NCBI GenBank assembly: GCA_002633005.1
Contig: NMRA01000244.1
Coordinates: 568,482-608,628 of the forward strand
DNA length: 40,147 nucleotides
Reading direction: 5' to 3'
Source of the DNA: Phoronis australis
Lineage: Eukaryota; Phoronida; Phoronidae
Made by a program: the position numbers and the translations under genes. Below, one piece after another: positions 25,516 to 36,340 of the stretch. Below the pieces are notes generated by a model. The model was not told the DNA's origin. It saw only the letters and a list, made by a program, of their open reading frames with translations, and ran no database searches. Numbering within the stretch: position 1 is the first letter of the stretch; every line of letters starts with the position of its first letter.

Positions 25516-25780
25516 GTAAGCTAAGAAAAAAGGGCAAAACACAATAAAAAATCACAATTTCTAAATTTTGTCCAGAATGGTTCCTCTTCATCTGCTCAGT
25601 TATTTTGTGACGTAAAACATGGTGCGACATGAAGCTTAAAATTTTATAAACTTGAAACTCAGTTTTTAGTGAAGATTCACCCACTAAAGTGCAGCGTACT
25701 CTCACATGTTGCTCACAGTGACGTGACTGACTACTGTGTTCAGTTGAAGTATTTGTGATTCATTCTGTTCCAGCTCCATC

Positions 25781-26275
25781 ATGAGTGAAGACTCTACGTT
25801 CACATTCACTCTGCCCCAGAGCATCGTCAACACTGCAGCCAGGCTTGCTTCCCGCCAACATCGCAATTTAACCGTCGACGTAAACGACGGCAACGTGAAG
25901 CTAAATATCACAAAGCCCAACTCCAAGTTTGTAACATTCCGCATGCCTGCCCAGTGTGTTGTGCAGAGCAGTCAGGGTCTGTCGTGTTACATTCATAACG
26001 TTGAAGTGGCAAAGAAAGCAAAAACTGTTGAGGTTAAAGTTGAAAAAGTGGGACAGGAAGTGAATGGGGTGCAGGATGAAAAAGGTGGAAGTGTTGAGGA
26101 GGTGGTGTCTTCAGGGGCGGCGACAGAACCTGTGGGTGTGGCAGGCCATGAGGTGAAGCGCGAGGCATCTGGTGAGGGTGCACCTGAGGAAGATACTAGG
26201 ACTGAAGGGGACATGGTGCCTGCAAGGAGGTACAGTACACGGCCACACAAGAAAAGAGTGGTCCAGCTTCTCAGG
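25781..26275 (+). CDS. Zinc-finger gene, coding exon 1
   Basis: Codes residues 1-165, starting MSEDSTFTFTLPQSIVNTAA. It ends phase 0 at cag g|gtaagg. The N-terminal 70 residues are rich in beta-prone segments (LTVDVNDGNVKLNI); the rest is acidic and ends in a basic stretch (RPHKKRVVQLL). The exon probably extends 5' to 25774 as UTR. No known domain is recognised. Confidence 0.8.
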
Positions 26276-29200
26276 GTAAGGATGAATGTTTTAAGATCAC
26301 TGGCTTTAAATTCCTACACATGAACATGCAAAACATATTTTTTAAATTACTTTATGATAGACGATTTTCACTAAATTATGCAAAACAAGGATGAGGTTAA
26401 ATGTGCTGCAATACTTTGTGTCAGTTTGAAAAAGAGTCCTCAATATTTTGAAGAAAGTCCTTTGGTATGTTAATAGCCATTTTCTGAAATTAAGGCGATA
26501 AGACAACAGACTGCAGGGGCGTACGGTCAGCGGCCCACAAATTTTGTTGAGTTGACAACGTCAATGTAGTTTTGTGTAGATGTGATCACATGATTACCCA
26601 GCATTCATCATTCTCAAGTCACACTGCCAGTTTTTATTGTCTAGAAAGGTCACCATCCGACTGATAAAGAGATGGTTGTGCCTCGTGACGAGGCAGTTAG
26701 CCAGGTAGATGGCAGCACTGATGACGGTGATATGGGAGTAGAGTTTGACGACGCTAGTGATGATGAGGCAGACGTGGATCTACCCAGGAAACGACGAAGG
26801 AAGCGGGGTACAGCGCCCCCAAGGACTGTCCAACGGAAGCGTCCGTCATACAAACGTGAGGCGAACATCCCTTGTAAGTTGTGTGGTCTTAAGTATAAAG
26901 ATCACTTAGTGTTATTTGGTCACGTCAAGGTGATGCATGAGAACCACGCGGAGAAAGAAGCTTACCGAGAGGAGCTGAAGGAGCTGATGAAGGTTAGTTG
27001 TGACCTCTGTGGGCAGGTGCTGAAGAACAGGATGTTGTTGGATGCACATAAGGTGAGAAAGCACCGAAACCACGTGGAGGCTGCAAGCGGAGAGAAGTTT
27101 GTATGTCAATATTGCTCCAAGGAATTTGAGCATGCCATTTTGCTCCGTGATCACGTAATAAGCTTTCACAAGGAGAAGAAGAAACAGACGTTCTTATGTC
27201 ATCTCTGCCCGGCAAAGTTCAATTCTGCTGCATCGATGAGAGATCACGTGAACTACTTACATGAGAAGAAAGTTTTGTATCAGTGTGAAATGTGCCACAA
27301 GACATTCAATTCACCCAGGTGAGTCACTAGGCAGCAACATGTGGTCTTACCTGTTGACAGTAGCCATGGTGACCAGTTTACGAAAATTCTCTTGCATATG
27401 AGATATATCAAGTATTTCATTTCAAACTAGAATGTCATCAGTTACTGTTTAGTCTTGTTGCTAGGGAACAGAGCTTGTGTCAGCCCACATCTACAACAGG
27501 ATTGATTAGATATGGAACAAGTGTTATACATTTGTTACTAGTTGAAGACTGTTTTCTGGAAGACGAATGTTTTGTTATCATTTGCATATATTATTTTCAT
27601 CAAAAGTTCATGTGAGTTCTCTTGATTATAGCTTAAATAGCTACCTTGACTGACCAGATATGGTCAACACCAGGGTGCTCTGATGTCAAAATGACATTCC
27701 CTGGTCCTTATACGGTGGGCTACATGGCCATCCATAACCAGATACGTCGTCTGTCCAACGTGCTGCAACACCTTAATGACATCCCCTTGTTCTCATTTAC
27801 CCAGGTATTTACAGCGTCACATGACCATCCATGGTCAAGTGTACACAAAGTGTCCTCACTGTCCATACATCACCAAGCATCAATACAACATGAAGCGGCA
27901 CATTATGGACATGCATGAAAGTCAAGACAAGAGAGAGGTGAGGTTAGCAGTGTCTTGGATATAGGCCATTGTCTTGAGTTTTAGACAAGGGAGAGAGGTG
28001 AGGTTAGGAGTGTCTTGGATGTAGTTCATTGTATTGAGTTTTAGACAAGGGAGAGAGGTGAGGTTAGCTGTGTCTTGGATATAGTCTATTGTATTGAGTT
28101 CTAGACAAGGGAGAGAGGTGAGGTTAGCTGTGTCTTGGATATAGTCTATTGTATTGAGTTCTAGAAGGGAGAGAGGTGAGGTTAGCTGTGTCTTGGATAT
28201 AGTCTATTGTATTGAGTTCTAGACAAAAGAGAGGGGGGAGGTTAGCAGTGTCTTCAGTATCGTCCAATGTCTTGAGTTCTAGACAGTAATGTGAACACTT
28301 TTCAGTGTCATTTTTGCTGATAAGGGATACACTTGCAGTTTTGTTTGTCAGATTGGCCAGTTCAAAGGATGCACACATGCATTTATGAGTTAACTGCAGA
28401 CAGTGGACATGTTTCAACTCCCAGTGTCACTTTGAAAGCTCTACTGGTGGTGACAACACAGTCAAACAAACTACTGGCAAAAATGTGTGCTTGACATGTA
28501 TTTAGTCCGATGTTGTATTATGTAAGACAGTTATGGGCAGTCCTACCTTGTGCATATTCATCCTTGTCAATTTGGTTTTATAAAATGTTCAAGTTTATTA
28601 TTTAATTAATTTCGGACTATGTTATACTCACTGATAAACTTTAAGTTAGTAATGGTATTATCATCAAATTCTCAATGCCTTAGTTGGTAATATGTCACGT
28701 GATCTCCTATGACATGACAACAAGATGACAATGGAGTCGGCTGCCGGCTGGTGGTGTTTGATTGTCAAACTCACTGTCAGAATCTTTTAATGGCAGAGTN
28801 TAGTCCATTGTATTGAGGTTTAGACAAGAGAGAGAGAGGTGAGGTTAGCAGTGTCTTGGATATGGTCTATTGTATTGAGTTTTAGACAAGGGAGAGAGGT
28901 GAGGTTAAGAGTGTCTTGGATATAGTCTATTGTCTTGAGTTCTAGACAAAAGAGAGTGGGGAGGTTAGCAGCGTCTTCAGTATCGTCCAATGTCTTGAGT
29001 TCTAGACAGTAATGTGAACACTTTTCAGTGTCATTTTTGCTGATAAGTGATACACTTGCAGTTTTGTTTGTCAGATTGGCCAGTTCAAAGGATGCACACA
29101 GGCATTTATGAGTTAATTGCTGACAGTGGACATCTTTCAACTCCCAGTGTCACTTTGAAAGCTCTACTGGTGGTGACAACACAGTCAAACAAACTACTGG

Positions 29201-31416
29201 CAAAAACGTGTGCTTGACATGTATTTAGTCCGTTGTTGTATTATTGAAGACAGTTATGGGCAGTCCTACCTTGTGCATATTCATCCTTGTCAATTTGGTT
29301 TTATAAAATGTTCAAGTTTATTATTTAATTAATTTCGGACTATGTTATACTCACTGATAAACTTTAAGTTAGTAATGGTATTATCATCAAATTCTCAATG
29401 CCTTAGTTGGTAATATGTCACGTGATCTCCTATGACATGACAACAAGATGACAATGGAGTCGGCTGCCGGCTGGTGGTGTTTGATTGTCAAACTCACTGT
29501 CAGAATCTTTTAATGGCAGAGTTCTTTCGTTTGCCCATCATTCGTACTCATCCAAAAGGTTCACACTGGCACTGTTTGAATCCTGTTCATGTTGACCACT
29601 GGTGTACATTTCAGCGGTTTTTGAAATTCAATGAGTCAGCTTTGTATCACCAACAGCTCTGCATAAAAACATTTTAAAAATCTAAACGATTATCAGATAA
29701 GTCTTTGGGTTATTTGTCACTTGTTAACATAACCTTAATTGATTACCTTCACTCAACTTGTTAGCAGTGAATATAGTTTGCTATAGCAGCACTTTAACAT
29801 AAACTGTTTAGTACACACTGTATTGCTTTGCGATCCACGGTCTCCCTTACCATAGTTATCAAATCTCCATTTTCCTCATCCATATTGCAGACGGTGCCCT
29901 GTACCCTGTGTGACAAAGAGTTCAAGAATGTTCAGAACATGCAGGTGCACTTGAACCACATCCATTACAAGATAACACCCTACTACTGTTCACTGTGTAA
30001 GAGATACCTGGCTAGGAAGAACGATCTGATGGATCACGCTGGGAAATACCACCCAGGTGAGTAGGGAATTAAAATCCACTACGAGATCATTGTTCGCTAT
30101 GTAAGAAGTAATGTCCCCAAGTCACTGCAAACATGAGACAAACGTAGGGTAAGGGCCATGCCGGAGGAGAGCTACTCTCCTCAATTGCAAATATGCCCCG
30201 CCCATAGCTCAGGTCTGTAGCAAAATGAACTGTGAGGATTTTGCCCCATGAGGTGGTGAGGCGAATGCCTCTATTGTTGAAGTTCTGCAATGTTGCAAGC
30301 ATGCATCCTCACAGCGTAATAATCTGTTATCTTTGGTAGCCAATGAAAATTGTTGATCACCTGACAACAACAAATCACATTCACTCCTTGTAATCATGTG
30401 TTACACTGGTTACTATGGACATAGTTTACAGGTCAGTGAGCGTTTTAACTCTAGTGTGTGGGTAACAGTGACACAAGGTCAAGTCACTTGAAGACCACAG
30501 GTCAACTTGTAGCTTTCCATCTGCACTGGCCCTTGTGATCCAAGAATTCTTGGGTCATCGTTGTGATTCCTGTTACAGTGTCTGTGAAATTGGTGCAGAC
30601 GTGAGTGTCGTGGTTATATAAACTTTGGGAAGAGATGCATCACTGTTTTTCCTGAAATAACGCAATGTGTTTACTCTAAGCTTTGTCTTATAAAGTAAAA
30701 CTGGTTGACTTGTCAGTGAAACAGCTTCCAAGATAATTATCCAATACAGGCCTACTTAAAAGACTGGCGCATGCGAAATTTGGCCCTACTTCTCAGGGTT
30801 AAGCTTTTCACAAAGACGCTACAGTAGCCTACAAAATTTCTTCTTGACGGAAATCGGTGAAATTTCGGGTAAAAAATTATGGCTTGTTTTCAAAAGATTT
30901 AGTGTAGTTTGTCTGGTTTCTATGTCAGTTTTTGTAATAATTTTGATGAAGCCCCACAAATTGTGACGATGTTTGTAGGAACTTTTTTGAAAAGTACCAT
31001 TGTTATAAGTGATCACTGTGATAAATTTTAGGCTAAGAAGTGAACACTAGTTTAATGGTAGTGTGCTTGTTGAATAGTTCTGTGTGTGTCTGGATGTCTG
31101 ACAGTGATGGCTGTGTATTTGTCACTCAGGTATGGTTGTGTTGGAGTCAGAAGACACCAAGATTTCTAAGTCTGATGACGGCAAATACAAGGAACCTAAA
31201 ATGCAGATAGTTGATCGCAACATTCTCTTCCTCACTAACGACGCGGGAGAGATCGTAAAATCACAGATGGATGACCTCTCTCCAGCAGAGGTCACTGTTC
31301 AGGTTGATGATGCGGCAACTGACGAACAATCAAATAAGGACCTGATTGATATTAGCTCTGCAGCAGCAGTGTTAGAGAGTCTTGTAGCTGAGGTGGTCAA
31401 TGTACAGACACAATAG
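25781..31416 (+). CDS. C2H2 zinc-finger protein, 8 fingers, 584 aa (5 coding exons)
   Basis: Spliced CDS: 25781-26275, 26645-27318, 27805-27937, 29891-30056, 31130-31416. All junctions are GT-AG, phases agree and the total is 585 codons including the stop. Residues 1-165 hold a non-finger N-terminal region of unknown fold. About 191-211 is acidic and about 212-219 is basic (PRKRRRKR), a likely nuclear localisation signal. Fingers are at about 242-263, 284-305, 319-340, 350-371, 379-399, 406-427, 438-459 and 467-488. All are C-x2-C-x12-H-x4-H except finger 5 (H-x3-H). Linkers are not TGEKP. The tail 491-584 is acidic and unstructured. No KRAB, BTB, SCAN or ZAD domain is seen. Likely a nuclear DNA-binding regulator; target and orthologue unknown. 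The start ATG lies 8 bases after a good acceptor (25773), so a 5' UTR exon is expected upstream. Confidence 0.85.
26276..26644 (+). other. Zinc-finger gene intron 1 (369 bp)
   Basis: GTAAGG donor and TTTATTGTCTAG acceptor. AT-rich, no internal feature seen. Confidence 0.8.
26645..27318 (+). CDS. Zinc-finger gene, coding exon 2
   Basis: Codes residues 166-389 plus two bases of codon 390. The first nine codons (KGHHPTDKE) lie before the ATG at 26672, so that ATG is internal. The exon carries the acidic tract, the basic tract, fingers 1-4 and the first half of finger 5 (CEMCHKTFNSP). It ends at cccag|gtgagt. Confidence 0.88.
27319..27804 (+). other. Zinc-finger gene intron 2 (486 bp)
   Basis: GTGAGT donor; acceptor tctcatttacccag. 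It splits finger 5 between the helix start and the first histidine. The 90-codon plus ORF 27646-27918 is a shadow of exon 3. Confidence 0.85.
27805..27937 (+). CDS. Zinc-finger gene, coding exon 3
   Basis: Completes codon 390 (Arg) and codes residues 391-434: YLQRHMTIH finishing finger 5, then finger 6 (CPHC...HIMDMH). The acceptor is chosen because it restores exact C-x2-C-x12-H-x3-H spacing; the alternative AG ten bases on would not. It ends phase 0 at gagag|gtgagg, and this donor is itself the first unit of a 60-bp minisatellite. Confidence 0.85.
27920..28282. repeat. 60-bp minisatellite spanning the exon-3 donor
   Basis: Six units with a 60-bp period. Each has the form gacaagggagagag|gtgaggtta followed by gtgtcttggat. 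Unit 1 includes the last codons of exon 3 and its splice donor. Units 2-5 keep a complete copy of the donor; unit 5 is two bases shorter; unit 6 has lost the GT (gagggggag). Minus-strand ORFs here encode a 20-residue repeat only because 60 is a multiple of three. Confidence 0.9.
28082..28799. repeat. Intronic 0.72-kb duplication, copy A
   Basis: From the third minisatellite unit to the N it is nearly identical to 28801-29522. It stops dead at the N (ggcagagt), whereas copy B continues past the same point. Confidence 0.85.
28800..28800. other. Assembly gap (single N)
   Basis: Junction between the two intronic copies, with the same signature as the N at 19496. Confidence 0.95.
28801..29522. 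repeat. Intronic 0.72-kb duplication, copy B
   Basis: Begins at the base after the N inside a minisatellite unit. It carries three 60-bp units with slightly different sequence (one with an extra gaga) and then the same flank as copy A. Confidence 0.85.
29891..30056 (+). CDS. Zinc-finger gene, coding exon 4
   Basis: Codes residues 435-489 and one base of codon 490: fingers 7 (CTLCDKEF...HLNHIH) and 8 (CSLCKRYL...HAGKYH). The acceptor is catattgcag and the donor cccag|gtgagt. The ATG at 29828 upstream in the same frame is intronic. Confidence 0.85.
30057..31129 (+). other. Zinc-finger gene intron 4 (1073 bp)
   Basis: GTGAGT donor, acceptor tgtatttgtcactcag. No gene recognised inside. Short ORFs on the minus strand are not supported. 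Confidence 0.75.
31130..31416 (+). CDS. Zinc-finger gene, terminal coding exon 5
   Basis: Completes Gly490 and codes residues 491-584 to TAG at 31414-31416. The tail is acidic and hydrophilic (DDLSPAEVTVQVDDAATDEQ) with a Gln end. It may be an interaction or activation region, but no known domain is seen. Confidence 0.8.
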
Positions 31417-31725
31417 TAGGGTGAGATGGGAACATTAGACGCACATATACTGACCTCTGTGGGTTGCCAAGATTACAGTGGTATTTTTTACTTGATTTGG
31501 TATGAAATGTGGAATCCACATTCATTGATGATTCGTTGTTAATGACATGAGTACATTGTAGTACAGTGGGTAAACAAAATTTGCAGTGTCTCATTTGATG
31601 ACCACAAGATGATGATGATAATGGTAATAACAATCATAATAATAGGAACTCTAAATTCACTAGATATAGTGTTGTGGTCAGACAGTAAGAAGACAGTGAT
31701 TTTGATAGAGTTAACAGTGCCGTAG

Positions 31726-32010
31726 GAGACTAGAGTGCAGGAGGCTCACGAGAGGAGACTACTCAAGTACGCAGAGCTATCGCAGGAATGTGCAGTGAAT
31801 GGATGGAAATGCTTCTGTCTCCCCATAGAAGTTGGATGTCGAGGGTTCATAGCTGGCAGCATGTGGCGGATGACAAAGTTACTGGGTATTTCATCAAGAG
31901 GGCGAGCTGGTATGTTTAAGTCTACTGTAAGAGCAGCGGAGGAAGCAACCGTGTGGCTGTGGTTACAGCGTGAGAACAAATGGCAACCCCAGCGTCGGCT
32001 GGAGGTCTGA
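31726..32010 (+). pseudogene. Retrotransposon C-terminal fragment
   Basis: Open for 94 codons after an in-frame stop at 31723-31725 and closed by TGA at 32008-32010. The segments RRLLKYAELSQECAVNGWK, PIEVGCRGFIAGS and EEATVWLWLQRENKW match a conserved C-terminal segment that follows the reverse transcriptase in non-LTR-type elements of fish and marine invertebrates. The reverse transcriptase and endonuclease are missing, so it is a 5'-truncated dead copy on the sense strand just after the zinc-finger stop codon. Exact element family not determined. Confidence 0.65.
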
Positions 32011-33292
32011 TCAGCCTTCAGAGACCTACCATCAGAGAGGGTTCTAGGTCAAGGTCGAAACCCACGATGAAGGTGGACTCCTAGCTGACGTCGATGCTGG
32101 GTAGCAGATACCACAATGTTTACCAGTAAGTTAAGTGAAATAAACAATCCTGCTTGAGTATAGGCATCGGTTCGTTTAAGTAGTCGGCACGTGGGACTCT
32201 TAATCCACATGCGCCCTCTATTGTCGAACAACTTCCTGTTTTCCAAACTCAAAGAGGGACTCATTGATCAGTAGCTCCTCACAGTGAATGTAGAGATTTC
32301 CAATATTGACGAGACATAAGGTCGAGTGTTGATCTACTTGTTAACCGTGTCTCATGAACAGTTTTCAACACGTTATTACCAGATTTGTTTGAAGACTTTG
32401 GAAGCTAATTGTTTTCCATACAGGCTGTTTGCTGGTCTGTAAGATCTTTTTATGGTTTGTGTTTCAACAAACTGCTATGGTTCTTGCATAATGTTTGGAG
32501 TGTCCCAATTTTAAATGCTGCAACTGCTTTGACTTGGCTTCTATAAAATTGGTGTGTTGCAAGGGTGGCACAGCACTGACAAAAATGGAGGGGGGGGCTA
32601 TAGTTCCCCCAGCCTCCTATGGTGTGCCGCCTATGTGTTGAAATCCTTGCGTATTGATGTCTACCTTAGATAATTTTTTTATTGCAATTTAAAACTGTGC
32701 ATTGATTCACCATGGTAACCAAGTCATTTGAAGATTTCAGTCTGTTCAGAAAAATTTAATACTGTTGCCCCGAACTTAGTGTGAATGTCACTGTGAAATA
32801 GTATTGAATGTATTAAAGCTTGTTGTTACGGATAGTGTTGCCAGCGCCACACTCAGGGCCCAAACACAAGTATCAACTCTTGCACACAGATCACATGCGA
32901 CTAGTGATTTGTTGTGTGTGGCAACATTTATGGTTAACTTTATTAGTGGACGTTTGATATAGCTCACTGCTTAGCTAAGCAGGACTAGACTGCAGATGTT
33001 AATGAAAGATATCTGTTAGTGGATTTAATGTTCAGTATTGGAATACGTGTTTAATTTGGAGGTGCAGCTCTGTCTATTGGTGATTAGAACTGATTATTGT
33101 GCAATTGTGGGTGGTATCTCTGCCATAGTTGTTGATTTACGACTTGTTATTGTGCTGTATCTATAGTAACCATTCTTGCCGTGTACAGGCAGGACTCTTT
33201 ATTATTAAAGATGTGTTGTCCTGAAAGCCAGCAACTGTTCAGTTAGTCCTTTCAAGAATTGCGCAATAACATCGATCTTTTCAACTTTGGAT

Positions 33293-33298
33293 AATAAA
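33293..33298 (+). terminator. Candidate poly(A) signal of the zinc-finger gene
   Basis: AATAAA followed about 30 bases on by a GT-rich segment (gtcgtgtactgttc). It lies about 130 bases from an oppositely oriented signal. Confidence 0.35.
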
Positions 33299-33426
33299 CC
33301 ATTTCAGAAATTTGAGAGTCGTGTACTGTTCACTATAATTCCCAAACCACGTAAACTCCTGGACGTAGGTTGACACTACTGACTACCGTAACCGGGGAAA
33401 TCAACAACAAAATGATCTTCAAAGAA

Positions 33427-33432
33427 TTTATT
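33427..33432 (-). terminator. Candidate poly(A) signal, minus strand
   Basis: TTTATT on plus, AATAAA on minus, followed on the minus strand by a GU/U-rich element (ttttgttgttgattt). Other minus candidates are at 33776, 34064 and 36196. Confidence 0.3.
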
Positions 33433-34691
33433 CTCACTGAACTGTTGTTGTTTTGAAAACAAAAATTTCGAATTCAGACTAGTCATTATTCATTAAACAA
33501 CTTAATGAAACGTAAGAATACTGAAATAATGCACATTATTTCTCAAACTTTCATGTTCGTTGCAAAAAAAAACTCGAATGCTTCATACTTTCATATTGGT
33601 AGCACAAAACTGGGGAATAATTCACCATTTGAAAATCATGGTTAGGTGATGCATGCTAGTAAACGTTAAAACAAACATTAAAGAAGCTGACATCAAACTG
33701 AGACTTATGGTGGACACAAAATCATTTTCGTTTCCCTTTCTCTACAAAAACTCTAAATAACCTTCATTGGTTCACTTTATTCACTGTCCTATTTGGCGGA
33801 AGTACAATTCTTGCACTTTTACCAAGACAATACTGGACTTACACAACACAGCACTGCAACAGTAAAATTGTGATCAGCTGCAAAAGACTCGTTTACCTCT
33901 ACTAAAGATCACCCACACAGCAGTGTTAAGATTGAACAGAACCTCAAATAAGCAATTCGAGATTCCTACAGGTCAGAATGTGAAAGGCAATGCATTGCCC
34001 TCACTGAACTTCCAACTACCACCAACTTGAGAAGTTGCATAAAAAAGACTCGAGGCCCAAATGTTTATTTAACAATTTGAAAATATAAAAACAAGATGTA
34101 GGTACTTGAAACAGTGGATATTTCAGTTAGGATGGACTTCAGCCATTCTATGATGGCTTTAGTTTTTAGAAATTTTATACGTTTTAGAAACTCAAGTCGC
34201 CTCGTAGTTGGCGGTGGTTGGAACCATACAATAATACGACCACATTGGAAAGTTTCACACTAGTTACCTTGTTTATGTATACTGGGTTATGGGGGTTAAA
34301 GGAGAAACCGAAGCACTGCTCGATGCAAGAAACACTTGCTTCGAAACATGCATCTTTAACATTATCCTAAACTCCACAAACAGAAAGTTTCCAATGTACG
34401 CCATTGAGAAAGAAAATTCAGATATGCAAATTACCTATAGGCCTATTGTGGTTTGGCTCGCACAAAACTATCAACTAACTGGATGCGAACTTTTCTGTCG
34501 CATTATCTACTTGAGGTCACCAAAACATATCAGGTCAGAATAATTGGCACATCTATTTTCTGATAAATCGTTAAAAATAAAATGTGGATCTTGTGAATTA
34601 ATGTTCAAAGTTAATTCATAAGAAACACAGAACAGTAACTTATAAATACACATGAACATTCTAAAAACATAGATATGTATCTATAAAAAAG

Positions 34692-34784
34692 GCCCGCAGC
34701 ACTAAAACATGCTTCAAGAAAGTAGCTAGACAACTATGGATGTTATGGGGGGAGGGGTATTTTGCTTGTTTTAGTGTTGCGGGC
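34692..34784. repeat. Short inverted-repeat element (93 bp)
   Basis: Arms gcccgcagcactaaaaca (34692-34709) and tgttttagtgttgcgggc (34767-34784) pair with one mismatch (G-U possible in RNA). It is either a tiny MITE-like element or an RNA hairpin. No clear target-site duplication. Confidence 0.65.
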
Positions 34785-35107
34785 TACAATTTGTACCAGA
34801 GAATAACAGTTCATGTTACAACATATTGAGCTAGTGAACACTGCCACCTTGAAGACTGCACACATACTTCATAATACTGCTGACTGAAGCTCAACTATGA
34901 CTCGCAAACCAGGATGATGTACACGAGTGATAACAGAGAGAAGTTCACACGATTAACATGCACTAGGGACCCAGACTGCCACCAAGATTTGTTTTAGGTC
35001 AGTCCACATGACAGTCACACCACGTTACAACAGGTTTGGCTTACATGAGCTCTTTTGTAACGTTTCTTTCCAAAAGTCCCCAGTCAGCTCAGTAATAGTC
35101 GCACCTA

Positions 35108-35152
35108 GTTACAATGAACCTCCCATGACTTATCAAAGACGTTCATTGTAAC
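35108..35152. repeat. 12-bp perfect inverted repeat
   Basis: gttacaatgaac (35108-35119) and gttcattgtaac (35141-35152) are exact reverse complements around a 21-base loop. Confidence 0.65.
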
Positions 35153-35440
35153 CACAGTAACTTTTAAAAGAAAATAAATACCATAGAATTGTTTACTCGC
35201 CATTTTTATATGTAAAGCTGTCTATTCGTATGCAGAAAATCACGTCGGTGCATCACGCACTATGCATAAATGATACAAAGCCGAGAAGTCTGCGCATGAT
35301 CTATTTTTAGCTTCACATGAGCGATTCACTGGGACACCGAAACTGGAACATCATAATCATGTGAACGTAGCATTCGTGTTCGTTAAAACAAAGCCTAGAA
35401 AATGGTATTTTACAGAATGGAACATCAGAGTTGGATGTAA

Positions 35441-35482
35441 CACCATTCAACCATATACAGTACACCATTCAACCATATACAA
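35441..35482. repeat. 22-bp tandem doublet
   Basis: Two units beginning caccattcaaccatatac, at 35441 and 35463. Confidence 0.7.
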
Positions 35483-35830
35483 TGTGATTGTTACAGCAAA
35501 CTTTCCATATAACAAACACCCTAGACAATTCCTCGCAGTGTTCCTGGTGGTGCAGTTCGACTACAAGCATAAAACAACTGGACCATTGAGCTGTATTGAG
35601 TCACATTGAAGTCTATCAATTGACTAATTCAAAGATTACGTAGGACCCTCAAAAAATTCCAAATCTGGCCAACTTAGGAACATCTTATCTCAGTTATTTT
35701 TTCCAAAAAAACATGGTCACATGACCCAATACATGGCAGATTGGTATCAAGTCTTTCTAGTTTCAGAAAGTTTACATCTTTACCGAGTTAAAATCTATTG
35801 TTTTGTAGATATTTGGCTAAATACAGCGAG

Positions 35831-35951
35831 AAGTTAACAAGGTTCTACCTAACCACACATTCAATACAGTAACAAGTTAACAAGGTCCTACCTAACCACA
35901 CAATCAATACAGTGAAAAGTTAACAAGGTCCCACATAACCTCACATTCAAT
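35831..35951. repeat. 43-bp minisatellite, about 2.8 units
   Basis: Units start at 35831, 35874 and 35917. Each begins aagttaacaaggt and carries a cctaaccacaca-like block with few mismatches. Confidence 0.85.
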
Positions 35952-36340
35952 CAGAATAAACTTAAAATAATAAGGAAAAGAATTCATTGACACATCCACA
36001 TACTGAAAATGAAAATGAGATTAAGTTAAAGTTGTAAACTAAGGATGCAACACAATAGCCTATAACACCCCACTCAACAGAAGACAAACCACTGAACACT
36101 CCACTACAACCCTATTTCCAACAGTGACGTAAGGCATACTAACTACAAACATCTACAGCATCAGCAAACATGCGCCCTATAACGTTCAAACTCATTTTAT
36201 TCTCCACAAAAGCCATATTGCATCTTGCTTTCTAAACTGATTACTTTGTGACCTAAAATTGTTGGTTGAGATGCAGTCTACATTTTACTGTAGAAGCACC
36301 ACAGTGAACATGGCACAAACAACAGGAGATGTAACGACAA

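Larger units (their letters stand above)
27938..29890 (+). other. Zinc-finger gene intron 3 (1953 bp as assembled)
   Basis: Runs from the minisatellite donor to the acceptor tcctcatccatattgcag. It contains the N at 28800 and an unmerged duplication, so its real length is probably about 1.2 kb. Confidence 0.75.
31417..33310 (+). other. 3' UTR / downstream flank of the zinc-finger gene
   Basis: T/G-rich on the plus strand. Candidate poly(A) signals are AATAAA at 32139-32144, ATTAAA at 32812-32817 and AATAAA at 33293-33298. The last fits best with the change of strand composition at about 33.35 kb. The retrotransposon fragment at 31726-32010 and a G8/C5 patch at 32587-32607 lie inside. Confidence 0.45.

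Noticed and set aside
25993-27215. Minus-strand ORFs of 70-85 codons opposite zinc-finger exons 1 and 2
   Set aside because: They are shadows of the well-supported plus-strand coding exons.
27920-28282. Repeat array as a CRISPR
   Set aside because: The units are contiguous 60-bp tandem copies without variable spacers, in a eukaryotic intron.
28124-29140. Two minus-strand ORFs (97 and 106 codons) encoding a 20-residue repeat
   Set aside because: They arise because the 60-bp minisatellite has a period divisible by three, so a frame stays open by chance. They are antisense to the zinc-finger intron.
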